From: an uncultured Eubacteriales bacterium
GTDB lineage: Bacteria > Bacillota > Clostridia > Oscillospirales > CAG-272
Length of the DNA: 28,749 nt
Assembly (NCBI GenBank): GCA_934476315.1
Contig: CAKSNQ010000019.1
Coordinates: 1-28,749, forward strand
Direction: 5' to 3'
Positions 1-8,639 of this stretch are shown piece after piece; position 1 is the stretch's first letter; every line of letters begins with the position of its first letter. A program made the translations under genes and the position numbers. The notes under the pieces are model-generated. The model saw only the letters and a list, made by a program, of their open reading frames with translations. It was not told where the DNA came from and ran no database searches.

Positions 1-31
1 ACATTTCTGCCAATCCTGCATGATGTGTGTT

Positions 32-2293
32 TTATTTTGCAGCTGCAACAATGATGGAGAAGTCCTCTGTTTTCAGCTCGGTCGTTGCCGAGGGAATCTT
101 GATCTTGCGGTAGCCTTTGACATTTTCAAAGGTATTCTCGCTCGCGGGGGCAGAGACAACGCGGGAGAGCGTCGCCTTGGGACGCAGAGTGACGACCTGA
201 ACGCCCTGGGACGTGCGCGTCGCCTTCTCGGGGATGAGTGAGGATTTCATCAGAATGGCGCGGCGGTCGCTTGTAATCAGCAGCAGATCCAGTGGCTTGT
301 TTGCCTTTTCGTACAGGACCGCAACCGCGGGCGAGACATCGGAATATGCACCGGTCAGCTTTTTGCGGTAGGCTTTTGTCTCGTAAGCGGAGAGGGAAAT
401 GCGGACGCCTTTTCCGTTCTGGAAGAGCACGACGATGTGGTCGTGAGCGGGGAAGCTGTTCTGAATGTTCATCATCAGGGGACGTTCTCCGTCCTCCATG
501 CCCAGCTTGATGGGGAGGAAGTCGCCGATCAGACTTGCCTTGGTCTGGTCAAAATCGGAAACGCGCGCGCGGTACATCTGGGCGCGATCCGAGAAGAAGA
601 TCAGTTCATCGGTGTTCTTTGCCTCGACCGACAGAAGAACGCTGTCGCCCTCCTTGAGTTTGTGCTGTTCCTCGGTCGCGACAGCGACATTCGGGCGCAT
701 GCTCAGCTTTTTGAAATATCCCTCGCGCGTCATGACCAGGCGCACCGGGGTGTTGTCGGTGGACGGTTCCTCGATGTAAGCCTCAACGCTGTCGCTTCCG
801 ATAATCATGGTGCGCCGCGGCTGACCGTATTTCTGCTTGACATCCGCGAGCTGCTTGGCAATGTACGCTTTCAGCTTCAGATCGTCGGTCAGGAGGGCAT
901 TGATCTCCTCGATCGCGCTCTCCAGGTCCTTGACCTCGCTGATGCGATCCAGAATGTAGCGCCGGTTGAGGTTGCGCAGCTTGATGTCGGCAATGTAGTT
1001 GGCTTGAATTTCATCAATGTCAAAGCCCGCCATGAGGTTGGGAATGACCATCTCGTCCTGTTCGGTTTTGCGAATGATCCGGATTGCCTTGTCAATATCC
1101 GCCAGCACCTTGGCAAGTCCCAGGAGCAGGTGCAGCTTGTCCTGCTTTTTCTTCAGATCAAAGGTCAGTTCGCGACGGACACAGCCCATGCGGAAGCGGA
1201 TCCATTCCCGTAGCAGGTCCATGACACCGATGGTGCGCGGCACGGAATCAATCAGAACGTTGATGTTGCAGTTGAAATTGCACTGGAGCGGCGTGCAGTG
1301 GAACAGGCGGTTCATCAACTTGTCGGGATTGACGTTGTTCCGCAGATCCAGTGTCAGCTTGAAGCCGCTGATGTCGATCTCGTCGCGGAAGTCGGAAACC
1401 TCCTTCAGCTTTCCCGCCTTGGCAAGGTCGGTCAGCTTTTTCATAATCAGCTCCAGAGTTGTGGCGTAGGGAATCTGAATGATGTCAATGCAGTTGTTCT
1501 GCTTGTCGTAGTTGTAGCGGGCTCGCAGGGGAATACTGCCTTGCCCGGTCTCGTAAATCTTCCGGATGCCCGCCTCATCGTAGAGCAGGATGCCGCCGTC
1601 GGAAAAGTCGGGTGCCTTGACGATTTCCATGAATTTTTCAATGGGCAGATTCGGCTTTTTGAGGAGCGCGATGGTTCCGTCGCAGATTTCCGCCAGGTTG
1701 AACGACGGGATTTCCGACGCCATACTGACGGCGATGCCGGAGTTGGGCATGACGAGAATGTTCGGGAAGGAAGTGGGGAGGAGAGTCGGTTCCTTGACAG
1801 TGCCATCGTAGTTGTCTACCATGTCGACCGCGTCCTTGTCGATGCCACGGAACAACTCGTTGCAGATCTGCTCCAGCTTGACCTCGGTGTAACGCGGCGC
1901 GGCGCAGACCATAGTGCTGGAATATCTCTTGCCGAACGAGCCTTTGGAATCCACCAGCGGATGCAGGAGCGTCGCATTCCCGCGTGTCAGTCGAACCATG
2001 GTGTCATAAATAGCGGCGTCGCCGTGCGGATGCAGGGTCATCGTCTGACCGACAACATGGGCGCTCTTGGTTCTGCTTCCCGTAATCAGCCCCATTTTGT
2101 ACATCGTGTATAGCAATTTCCGGTGCGCAGGCTTGAGACCGTCGATCTCGGGAATGGCGCGGGAGATGATAACGCTCATCGCGTAAGGCATGTAATTTTT
2201 TTCGATGGTTTCCGTGATCGGCTGGATTTCAACCGGTGCGGGGGGGAGACTGAGCTGTTCGGCTGCCGCTCCTTTTTTTTTGCTTTTTGCCAT
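32..2293 (-). CDS. parC: Type IIA DNA topoisomerase subunit A (ParC/GyrA family)
   Basis: This is the DNA-cleaving A subunit of a type II topoisomerase, which relaxes or decatenates DNA together with an ATPase B subunit. The N-terminal breakage-reunion domain covers about residues 25-480: the HPHGD motif is at 88-92 and the active-site tyrosine is Y135 in APRYTEVKL. The C-terminal third (about 500-753) has repeated strand-rich blocks of beta-pinwheel type. The canonical GyrA box (QRRGGKG) is absent; the nearest stretch is ATRTSQGVQ. The length of 753 residues is closer to ParC than to GyrA, so I favour topoisomerase IV over gyrase, with moderate certainty. The residue matching the quinolone-binding serine (E. 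coli GyrA Ser83) is A93, while the Asp87 equivalent is D97. The ATG start has an AAAGG motif about 11 bases upstream. It is the last gene of the visible minus-strand run, 32 bases after the Sua5 gene. No B-subunit gene is in the window; it could lie beyond the left edge. Confidence 0.9.
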   Translation of the reverse strand: MAKSKKKGAAAEQLSLPPAPVEIQPITETIEKNYMPYAMSVIISRAIPEIDGLKPAHRKLLYTMYKMGLITGSRTKSAHVVGQTMTLHPHGDAAIYDTMVRLTRGNATLLHPLVDSKGSFGKRYSSTMVCAAPRYTEVKLEQICNELFRGIDKDAVDMVDNYDGTVKEPTLLPTSFPNILVMPNSGIAVSMASEIPSFNLAEICDGTIALLKKPNLPIEKFMEIVKAPDFSDGGILLYDEAGIRKIYETGQGSIPLRARYNYDKQNNCIDIIQIPYATTLELIMKKLTDLAKAGKLKEVSDFRDEIDISGFKLTLDLRNNVNPDKLMNRLFHCTPLQCNFNCNINVLIDSVPRTIGVMDLLREWIRFRMGCVRRELTFDLKKKQDKLHLLLGLAKVLADIDKAIRIIRKTEQDEMVIPNLMAGFDIDEIQANYIADIKLRNLNRRYILDRISEVKDLESAIEEINALLTDDLKLKAYIAKQLADVKQKYGQPRRTMIIGSDSVEAYIEEPSTDNTPVRLVMTREGYFKKLSMRPNVAVATEEQHKLKEGDSVLLSVEAKNTDELIFFSDRAQMYRARVSDFDQTKASLIGDFLPIKLGMEDGERPLMMNIQNSFPAHDHIVVLFQNGKGVRISLSAYETKAYRKKLTGAYSDVSPAVAVLYEKANKPLDLLLITSDRRAILMKSSLIPEKATRTSQGVQVVTLRPKATLSRVVSAPASENTFENVKGYRKIKIPSATTELKTEDFSIIVAAAK

Positions 2294-2325
2294 GTCTTGA
2301 TCTGCCTTTCCGTTGGTTTATTTCG

Positions 2326-3366
2326 TCAGAGAATTGTCCGGATGGTGTGCGCTGCGGCGCGAATCATGCGGTTGTAGAGCGCGAGTCCCAGTCCCTCTTT
2401 CGGGGGGAGATGCGCATATATCACGTCCGGGTGGGAACGGTCCGCCTCGCGCAGAGCGGAAAACAAGGTCTGCGCGTGAGTGCTCAGGTCGTCCGCGGCG
2501 CCGACAGGGAAGCAATGCGCCTGCGGCAGGAAGGGAAGCTCCTCGTCATAACACAGAACCGCGCAGTTTCCGCGCGACTGCTCTTCTGTCAGAAAAGCGA
2601 GAACCTTTTCCGGTGCGCCGTCCAGTAAAACGACCGGAGCGTCGGGGGCGTAATGACGGTACTTCATGCCGGGGGAGAGAGGACGTTCGTTTTCCCCCAG
2701 TTTTTCGGAAACCGCGCGGGCGATGTTGACGGTCCTCACCACCATGCAAAGCGCATCATAGGTGATGCCGCCCGGGCGGAGAAGTGTCACAGTATCCTCG
2801 TTCTCAATTTTCACAATAGTAGACTCCAGCCCGATCTCGCATGTGCCACCGTCAAGAATCACGTCCACGCGCCCGTCCATGTCTTCTGCAACATGCTGTG
2901 CGCAGGTCGGTGAGGGCTTTCCGGACAGGTTGGCGGAGGGCGCGGCGATCGGTACCCCCGCGGCGCGGATCAGCGCATTGGCAACCGGATGCGACGGGCA
3001 CCGTACGGCGACCGTTTCCAAGCCCCCGGTCGTTTCCGTCGGGATGATCGACCGACGGGGCATGATGACGGTGAGCGGACCGGGCATAAATGCCTTGGCG
3101 AGCCGCTCGTAGCAGGGGGAGGTGTGCGCGTAGAGCGCGGCGTCTCCCGGCTCGGCGATATGTATAATCAACGGGTTGTCGGACGGTCTGCCCTTAGCCG
3201 CGTAAATTTTCTTGGCGGAGGCGGCACTTGTGGCGTCCCCTCCCAGACCGTAAACCGTCTCGGTGGGGAAAACGACCAGCCCCCCGCGGCGCAGAATGTC
3301 CGCGGCGTGCCGGATGTCTTGCATTTGTGCCTGTAAATGGTCAATGCGGATGTGTTCGGTGTTCAA
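2326..3366 (-). CDS. tsaC: L-threonylcarbamoyladenylate synthase (Sua5/TsaC type)
   Basis: It makes threonylcarbamoyl-AMP from threonine, bicarbonate and ATP, the first step of the t6A37 modification of ANN-reading tRNAs in the cytoplasm. The N-terminal YrdC domain (about residues 10-200) shows PTETVYGLG (34-42), KGRPSDNPL (58-66) and PSANLSGKPSPT. A C-terminal Sua5 domain (about 230-346) includes the linker sequence SPGMKYRHYAP, so this is the long Sua5 form rather than the short TsaC form. The frame stays open to an ATG at 3414, but I choose TTG at 3366 because a GGAG lies 8 bases upstream and the product then begins NTEHIRID, giving a usual 346 residues. It follows prfA by 68 bases. The neighbouring prfA and Sua5 genes are a common Firmicutes pair, but prmC, often between them, is missing. 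Confidence 0.93.
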   Translation of the reverse strand: MNTEHIRIDHLQAQMQDIRHAADILRRGGLVVFPTETVYGLGGDATSAASAKKIYAAKGRPSDNPLIIHIAEPGDAALYAHTSPCYERLAKAFMPGPLTVIMPRRSIIPTETTGGLETVAVRCPSHPVANALIRAAGVPIAAPSANLSGKPSPTCAQHVAEDMDGRVDVILDGGTCEIGLESTIVKIENEDTVTLLRPGGITYDALCMVVRTVNIARAVSEKLGENERPLSPGMKYRHYAPDAPVVLLDGAPEKVLAFLTEEQSRGNCAVLCYDEELPFLPQAHCFPVGAADDLSTHAQTLFSALREADRSHPDVIYAHLPPKEGLGLALYNRMIRAAAHTIRTIL

Positions 3367-3434
3367 AACTTGCTCTCCTGTTTTCGGTGATTGACAATAG
3401 CGGCGGATAGGCATCGGTATCGGGCGAACGACGA

Positions 3435-4532
3435 TCAGAACGTCGCTCCCGCCTCACCGTCTCCCGCGCGCAGACGTTCTGCTGTGTCGGCGCTGATCAG
3501 CGCGTCGATCATGTCGTTCATGTCGCCGTTCATAAAGGATTCCAGTGAATAAAGCGTCAGCCCGATGCGATGATCCGTTACCCGACCCTGCGGGAAATTG
3601 TAGGTTCGGATGCGTTGACTGCGATCGCCGGAGCCGACCTGCGATCGCCGCGAGGCGGCAATTTCGTCCTGCTGACGTGTCTGTTCACGGTTGTAAAGTC
3701 GGGTGCGCAGCATTTTCAGCGCCAGATCGCGGTTTTTGAACTGACTGCGCTCCTGGTCACATTCCACAACAATGTTTGTCGGTTTGTGCGTCAACCGGAC
3801 GGCGGATTCCGTCTTGTTGACGTGCTGACCGCCCGCGCCGGAAGACTTGCAGCTTTCAAAAATCAAGTCGGCGGGGTCGATGTGAACTGTGATCTCCTCC
3901 GCCTCCGGCAGAACCGCGACGGTCGCCGCTGAGGTCTGAATCCGTCCCTGCGATTCTGTGGCAGGGACACGCTGGACGCGATGGACGCCGCTTTCAAATC
4001 GGAAACGCGAATACGCGCCGTCCCCCTCGACCATAAAGATAATTTCCTTGTAGCCGCCCAGCTCCGTTTCGCTTCGGTTCATGACGCTGAGGCGGAATTT
4101 CTGCGACGCGGCGTACATGCTGTACATCCGGAACAGGTCGGAGACGAACAGTGCCGCCTCCTCGCCGCCGGTTCCCGCGCGGATTTCCACCATGACGTTT
4201 TTGTCGTCATTTGGGTCGCGCGGCAAAAGAAGCACGGTCAGCTCGCGCTCTAAGGAAGCCAGGAGCTTTTTCCGATGCCCGATCTCCTCGTTTGCCAGCA
4301 CCCGAAGCTCGCTGTCCGCGTCCGGCGTTTGCAAAAGCCTCTCGGCTTCCTCCATGTCAGCCCGCGCGCTTTCCCACGAGCGGTAGACCTGCATGATCGG
4401 CGTCAGTCGATGATATTCCTTGATCCGCGCGGCGTACCGCGCAGGGTCGGACATGGCGTCGGGGGCGGAAAACGATGCTTCCAGCGCAAGAAATTTTTCT
4501 TCCAGTGCCTGTAATTTTTCCCGGATGGACAC
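3435..4532 (-). CDS. prfA: Peptide chain release factor 1
   Basis: Release factor 1 recognises UAA and UAG in the ribosomal A site and triggers hydrolysis of peptidyl-tRNA. The 365-residue length is normal. The stop-codon-reading tripeptide PAT is at 190-192 within RVPATESQGRI, which separates RF1 from RF2 (which carries SPF). The catalytic GGQ is at 234-236 in SGAGGQHVNK; its glutamine is the usual target of the PrmC methylase. The start is GTG at 4532, supported by a GGGGGCGGAG ribosome binding site 5 bases upstream. It lies 95 bases downstream of the aminopeptidase gene and is followed by the Sua5 gene, so two translation-fidelity genes sit together. I saw no convincing separate promoter or terminator in the 95-base gap. 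Confidence 0.96.
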   Translation of the reverse strand: MSIREKLQALEEKFLALEASFSAPDAMSDPARYAARIKEYHRLTPIMQVYRSWESARADMEEAERLLQTPDADSELRVLANEEIGHRKKLLASLERELTVLLLPRDPNDDKNVMVEIRAGTGGEEAALFVSDLFRMYSMYAASQKFRLSVMNRSETELGGYKEIIFMVEGDGAYSRFRFESGVHRVQRVPATESQGRIQTSAATVAVLPEAEEITVHIDPADLIFESCKSSGAGGQHVNKTESAVRLTHKPTNIVVECDQERSQFKNRDLALKMLRTRLYNREQTRQQDEIAASRRSQVGSGDRSQRIRTYNFPQGRVTDHRIGLTLYSLESFMNGDMNDMIDALISADTAERLRAGDGEAGATF

Positions 4533-4627
4533 AGCGACTCCGCCCCCTTTCCTTGATAGTTATTTCGCTCCAAGCCCACTTCGGCATGGAAGCGCTCATG
4601 GCGCGATGGCTTTGAAAAAATGAAATT

Positions 4628-6025
4628 TTACGCGCGCAGGAACGCGAGGAATGCCCGATGCGCCTCATAGAGGTCCGCCTTGGCAATCAGCTCGTACGGC
4701 GCGTGCATAGAGGTCACGCCGACACCGATGTCGATGGTGTCGATGTTGTGCTTGGAGAGGTACTTGGCAACGGTTCCGCCGCCGCCCGCATCCACGCGAC
4801 CCAGCTCGGCAATCTGCCAGACAACACCCGCCGCGTCCAGCGTGTTGCGCACCCACGCGGTGTACTCAGCCGAGGCGTCGTTGGTGCCGCCCTTTCCGCC
4901 GGAGCCGGTGTATTTCGCGATGGAAACACCGCAGTTGATGATGGAGGCGTTGCGGAGCTCGAATACGTCGGGATAATTCGGGTCAAAGTTCGCCGTGACA
5001 TCGGAGGACAGGCACTTGGAGTGCGCGCGGATGACCGATGCCTTGCCGCCGAGCGCCTCTGCCAGCGCATCGATCAGGTCGAGCACAAATTCGCACTGCA
5101 TGCCGGTCGCGCCCTCGCTGCCGATCTCTTCCTTGTCCGCGAGGATGACCATGTGCGTGTGAACGCTGTCGTCCGCTGCGAGCAGTGCCGTCAGAGCAGG
5201 ATATGCGCATACGCGGTCGTCGTGTCCGTAACCGGCGATCATCGAGCGGTCAAAGCCGACCTCTCTTGCCTTGAGCGCCGGAACGACGCACAGCTCCGCC
5301 GACAGGAAATCATGCTCGGTCATGTTGTATTTCTCGTTCAGGAGGCGCAGGACGTTGAGTTTGATGGCGTCCTTGAGGTCCTTTTCATCGGTCAGGGGAA
5401 GCCCGCCGACGATTACATTGAGCTTCTCCGCGGGGATGGCGGTGCCGAGCGGCTTTTCGTTCTGGGCGCGTCCGAGGTGGGGAAGCAGGTCACTGACGTA
5501 GAAGATGGGATCCTTTTCGTCCTCGCCGATGTTGAGGTCAAACGAGCTTCCGTCCTTGCGGACAATCACACCGTGCAGGGCAAGCGGAACCGTGACCCAC
5601 TGGTACTTGCGGATGCCGCCGTAGTAGTGGGTCTTGAAATAAGCCGTGCCATTCTCCTCGTACAGCGGGCAGGGCTTGATGTCAAGACGCGGGGAGTCGA
5701 TGTGCGCGGCAACGATGCGGATTCCGCGGTTGATCGGCTCGGAGCCGACGCGGAACGCGAACAGATTCTTGCCACGGTTGTTGTAGTAGAGCCTGTCTCC
5801 CGCGTGGATTTCGTCTCCCAGATCGTAGGGACGATAGCCGTTTTTCTCCAGCATCGCGATGGAAGCGACGACCGCTTCCCGTTCGGTCTTGGAGGCGTCC
5901 AGGTACGTCATGTAGTCCTTTGCGTAGCGGAAAGCATCCTTGACTTCCTGGGAATCCGCACCGAAAATTTCGTAAAAGGACTTCTTCTGGTACGTCAGAT
6001 TGTCGTATTTCTTTTCTTCTGCCAT
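4628..6025 (-). CDS. M18 family zinc aminopeptidase
   Basis: This is a cytoplasmic metallo-aminopeptidase that removes N-terminal residues, in the family of yeast aminopeptidase I and aspartyl aminopeptidase. The five expected dinuclear-zinc positions are visible: H108 with catalytic-site D110 in AAHIDSPRLD, D269/D270 in GHDDR, the E299-E300 pair in DKEEIGSEG, D342 in SSDVTANFD, and H441 in TSMHAPYE. There is no signal peptide. At 465 residues it matches the longer clostridial members. The open frame extends upstream to 6079, but ATG at 6025 is chosen because AAAGGA lies about 9 bases before it and the upstream extension has no site of its own. The gene starts 50 bases after the lytic transglycosylase stop, in the same run. 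Substrate preference cannot be read from the sequence. Confidence 0.93.
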   Translation of the reverse strand: MAEEKKYDNLTYQKKSFYEIFGADSQEVKDAFRYAKDYMTYLDASKTEREAVVASIAMLEKNGYRPYDLGDEIHAGDRLYYNNRGKNLFAFRVGSEPINRGIRIVAAHIDSPRLDIKPCPLYEENGTAYFKTHYYGGIRKYQWVTVPLALHGVIVRKDGSSFDLNIGEDEKDPIFYVSDLLPHLGRAQNEKPLGTAIPAEKLNVIVGGLPLTDEKDLKDAIKLNVLRLLNEKYNMTEHDFLSAELCVVPALKAREVGFDRSMIAGYGHDDRVCAYPALTALLAADDSVHTHMVILADKEEIGSEGATGMQCEFVLDLIDALAEALGGKASVIRAHSKCLSSDVTANFDPNYPDVFELRNASIINCGVSIAKYTGSGGKGGTNDASAEYTAWVRNTLDAAGVVWQIAELGRVDAGGGGTVAKYLSKHNIDTIDIGVGVTSMHAPYELIAKADLYEAHRAFLAFLRA

Positions 6026-6075
6026 GATGTTTTTCCTTTCTTCTGAAACACTTATTGTGAATTTGAAACCCAAAA

Positions 6076-6678
6076 TCATTGGGCGGGGTAGTACAGCCGC
6101 TGATACGCATTCCGGGCGCGCAGGACGGAGGTGACGTATTGGCGGGTCTCGTCGTAGGGAATCTCGTGTACGATCAGCTCACCGTCCGCGTCGGCAAGCC
6201 CGTCGGTTTTCTCCCATTTTCGAACGTTGCCGATTCCTGCGTTGTACGCCGCAATGCTGTTGGTCCAATTCCCGAGCGTGCGGTAAAGCCAGCGCAGATA
6301 GCAAACACCGTAGCGGATGTTGGTCTCCGGGTCGCGGATCATGCCGTCGTCCAGAAACTCATCCAGAATGTTGTCGGAAATGTCGCGGAAGGTTGCCGGC
6401 ATGAGTTGCATCAGCCCCACGGCGCCGGCAGGGGAAACCGCATCCGCCTGAAATCGGCTCTCCGTGCGGATGACGGCATAAACCAGGGCTTCCGGAACCT
6501 CGTACAATTCAGCGTATTTGGTCACGTATTCCCGATATTCCCGAGGATACCGCCGCTTCTCGATCAGAACGCGCAGCCTGCCTCCGGGCATCAGAAGGAC
6601 CATCAAAGACAGCGCCGCAAACAGGAGGAGAAGCAGGACAACATACAGAGGCTTGCGTGTTTCCATGCTCTTTGTCAT
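6076..6678 (-). CDS. Membrane-anchored lytic transglycosylase (Slt, GH23)
   Basis: It is predicted to cleave the MurNAc-GlcNAc bond of peptidoglycan with formation of 1,6-anhydroMurNAc, outside the membrane. Residues about 10-31 form one hydrophobic helix with no lipobox or clear cleavage site, so it is probably an N-terminal anchor. The SLT domain follows: catalytic E73 in RTESRF, GLMQLMP at 88-94, and AYNAG at 144-148. The open frame could begin at 6918, but that extension is the shadow of coaE. ATG at 6678 has a strong GGGAGGAGG site about 8 bases upstream and overlaps the coaE stop as ATGA, which implies coupled translation. It is 200 residues, short for the family, with essentially only anchor and catalytic domain. 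Confidence 0.93.
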   Translation of the reverse strand: MTKSMETRKPLYVVLLLLLFAALSLMVLLMPGGRLRVLIEKRRYPREYREYVTKYAELYEVPEALVYAVIRTESRFQADAVSPAGAVGLMQLMPATFRDISDNILDEFLDDGMIRDPETNIRYGVCYLRWLYRTLGNWTNSIAAYNAGIGNVRKWEKTDGLADADGELIVHEIPYDETRQYVTSVLRARNAYQRLYYPAQ

Positions 6679-7313
6679 TTCGCAGCCTCCTCCCGTCTCA
6701 GCTCCCGGCAAATGCGGGAGACCTGCCGTTCGACCTCCTCCGGGGAGGAATTGTTGCAGATCACGTCGTCGGCGTGGTCCCGATAAAACTCGTCGCCGGG
6801 TTGCGCATCCAGCCGCGCCAAAAGCTGTTCTTTGGACAGCGTGTCCCGCGCCATCAGTCGGCGTAACCGAAGTTCCCGGTCTGCCAGTACCACGATGACC
6901 CGGTCGCACACGTCGCAAAGCCCCGCCTCAATGAGAAGCGGCGCATCCAGAATGGCAAACCGCGCGCCGTCCGCGGCAAGCCGACACAGAATTTCGTGAC
7001 AACGCTCCAGGATAAAACGATGGGAAATTCGATTGAGCGTTGCCAGCCGAGTCGCGCCCTGTTCGGTTTTCTCAAATACCAACGCGGAAAGCGCACCGCG
7101 ATCCAAAGACCCGTCCGGGCGCAGAATGGCGGGTGAAAACGCGTCAGCCAGAGCGTCAAGGCACGGCGACGGCGGAATCAGCAAGGAGTGGTAGACCTCA
7201 TCGGTGTTGACTGAGGGAATTCCGTTTTGTGCGAACAGGTCGGCAATATAGCTTTTTCCCGCGCCGCTGGGACCGGTCAGCCCGATCAGGGTAAGTCCCG
7301 GAATTTTATCCAT
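6675..7313 (-). CDS. coaE: Dephospho-CoA kinase
   Basis: It phosphorylates the 3'-hydroxyl of dephospho-CoA with ATP, the last step of coenzyme A synthesis, in the cytoplasm. The 212 residues are a usual length. The P-loop GPSGAGKS is at 14-21, the early aspartate is in NTDEVYHSL (TDE near 37-39), the segment ILDAPLLIEAG matches the conserved DxPLLfE motif, and a lid region RLMARD follows. The ATG at 7313 overlaps the end of the upstream oxidoreductase gene by 8 bases and is preceded by GGGAGGA. Its own stop overlaps the start of the transglycosylase gene, so three genes are tightly packed. I see no metabolic link among them beyond co-transcription. Confidence 0.95.
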   Translation of the reverse strand: MDKIPGLTLIGLTGPSGAGKSYIADLFAQNGIPSVNTDEVYHSLLIPPSPCLDALADAFSPAILRPDGSLDRGALSALVFEKTEQGATRLATLNRISHRFILERCHEILCRLAADGARFAILDAPLLIEAGLCDVCDRVIVVLADRELRLRRLMARDTLSKEQLLARLDAQPGDEFYRDHADDVICNNSSPEEVERQVSRICRELRREEAAK

Positions 7314-8469
7314 TTCCGTCCTCCCAACCTACATGCTTTCGCGTTCCGTCCCGGTCCGAATCGACCGCGGCGCGCATGACCTCCTGCACATACGCCCCCT
7401 CGGCGAGCGAGGGCGAAAACGGGACGTTTTCGGATACGCATTGCAGAAACTCGTACATGGAGGCGACATGACAGCGAAGCCAGCCGACGGTCGCCTTGGG
7501 GGAGGGAAACTGCCCGCCCGGCAACGGATACCGCCCGCCGCACTCAATGCGCGTAAAGCCTCTCTCGCCGCCGATTGGATCGGACGGGCGGTCATTGTCG
7601 TAAAAATAAAGCCATTCCGGGGAGGACAGTGCATATTTCAGACTGCCGCGCTCGCCGAAAATTTCCAGATTCAGGTCGTCGCAGGCGCCGGTCGCCAGCT
7701 TGTTGGCAACGATCGTGCCGCAGGCGCCGCAACGAAGTTTCGCAAGAAGATAGAACGCTTCGTCTGCGTTGGTCTCCCACGCACCGTGGCGGGGAAACGC
7801 GATCTGCGACAAGCCCTCCACAGTGTCGATCGGACCGCAAAGGTAAGAAATCAGGTCGATGACGTGCGAACCGAGGTCAAACAGAACGCCGCCGCCAAAG
7901 TCGCCCTTTTGCTTCCAGCCCGGGGCGCGGTCGGCAAAGGTGGAGGTGTTGTGATCGTAACTGATACGGAAGGAGAGAATACGCCCGAGCCGCCCGTCCT
8001 CGATGAACTGCTTGGCGCGCATGATCGGTGCCATAAAACGGTTGTTGAAGACCATGCCGCAGGTCAGCCCACTCTGTGCCTCGCGCCGGGCAATGTCCCG
8101 CGCCTCCTCGGGGGTGACACATAACGGCTTTTCACACAGAACATGCTTTCCCGCCTCCAGCGCCCGACAGATCAGGTCGTAGTGGGTGTTGTTGGGCGTG
8201 CAGATGTCAATCACATCCACACCCGGCAGAGCCAGGAGCTGGTCGAAGGACGCGGCGGGCGTGCCCAGATCGTATTGGGCAGCATAGTCCGAGGCACGCG
8301 CCGGGTCAGTGACGCACACTCCGGCGATGGCGGCACGAAACGATACCCCGGGGTAAAAAAACGGGAGATTCTTTACGGCATAGGCATGAGTTTTTCCCAT
8401 ATTGCCGAATCCGACCAGCCCGATCCCAAGGTGAATTTTGCCGACAGAGCGTTCTGCATTGACTGCCAT
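7306..8469 (-). CDS. Gfo/Idh/MocA family NAD(P)-dependent oxidoreductase
   Basis: It is a cytoplasmic dehydrogenase of the glucose-fructose oxidoreductase/inositol dehydrogenase superfamily; the substrate is unknown, probably a sugar, sugar derivative or cyclitol. The N-terminal Rossmann fold carries GFGNMG (20-25), EKP at 113-115 marks the junction with the C-terminal domain, and GGGVLFDLGSH (193-202 region, D198 and H202) holds the likely catalytic pair. Length is 387 residues, ordinary for the family. The ATG at 8469 has a GGGGG motif about 11 bases upstream. It is the first gene behind the promoter at 8505-8533 and overlaps coaE by 8 bases, so an accessory dehydrogenase heads an operon of core genes. 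I cannot assign a pathway from these neighbours. Confidence 0.92.
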   Translation of the reverse strand: MAVNAERSVGKIHLGIGLVGFGNMGKTHAYAVKNLPFFYPGVSFRAAIAGVCVTDPARASDYAAQYDLGTPAASFDQLLALPGVDVIDICTPNNTHYDLICRALEAGKHVLCEKPLCVTPEEARDIARREAQSGLTCGMVFNNRFMAPIMRAKQFIEDGRLGRILSFRISYDHNTSTFADRAPGWKQKGDFGGGVLFDLGSHVIDLISYLCGPIDTVEGLSQIAFPRHGAWETNADEAFYLLAKLRCGACGTIVANKLATGACDDLNLEIFGERGSLKYALSSPEWLYFYDNDRPSDPIGGERGFTRIECGGRYPLPGGQFPSPKATVGWLRCHVASMYEFLQCVSENVPFSPSLAEGAYVQEVMRAAVDSDRDGTRKHVGWEDGNG

Positions 8470-8504
8470 GTGATGAAATCCCCCTCAAAAACTTCTAACA
8501 ATAT

Positions 8505-8533
8505 ATTATACCGCAATTTTCTTTTTTTTTCAA
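8505..8533 (-). promoter_or_regulatory. Sigma-A promoter of the minus-strand housekeeping run
   Basis: Read on the minus strand: -35 TTGAAA (8528-8533), a 17-base A-rich spacer, and -10 TATAAT (8505-8510). Predicted transcription start is near 8498, about 29 bases before the ATG at 8469. It is the only strong promoter I found for the genes between 8469 and 32, so it probably serves most of that run. Confidence 0.8.
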
Positions 8534-8590
8534 GCCCCGCAGGATTGTTTGTGAAAAATTTTATGCCGCCCGCACCATGGAAAATCGGAC

Positions 8591-8619
8591 TTGCTTTTCT
8601 CAGGGAAATGTGATAAAAT
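8591..8619 (+). promoter_or_regulatory. Sigma-A promoter of the HAD-murB-whiA-dnaE run
   Basis: -35 TTGCTT (8591-8596), 17-base spacer, -10 TAAAAT (8614-8619), with an extended -10 TG one base before it. Predicted start is near 8626, leaving a leader of about 85 bases. It is divergent from the promoter at 8505-8533. Confidence 0.75.
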
Positions 8620-8639
8620 GAAAACATAAGACCGGATTG

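Noticed and set aside
437..1213. Long plus-strand open frames opposite the topoisomerase gene
   Set aside because: They mirror the codon pattern of a GC-rich gene on the other strand, have no ribosome binding site or recognisable protein, and the minus-strand protein is unambiguous.
4658..6046. 462-residue plus-strand frame opposite the M18 gene
   Set aside because: Antisense shadow; the M18 zinc ligands on the minus strand are complete.
6679..6918. N-terminal extension of the lytic transglycosylase
   Set aside because: It lies inside coaE and is Arg/Gly-rich shadow sequence; the ATG at 6678 has a strong ribosome binding site.
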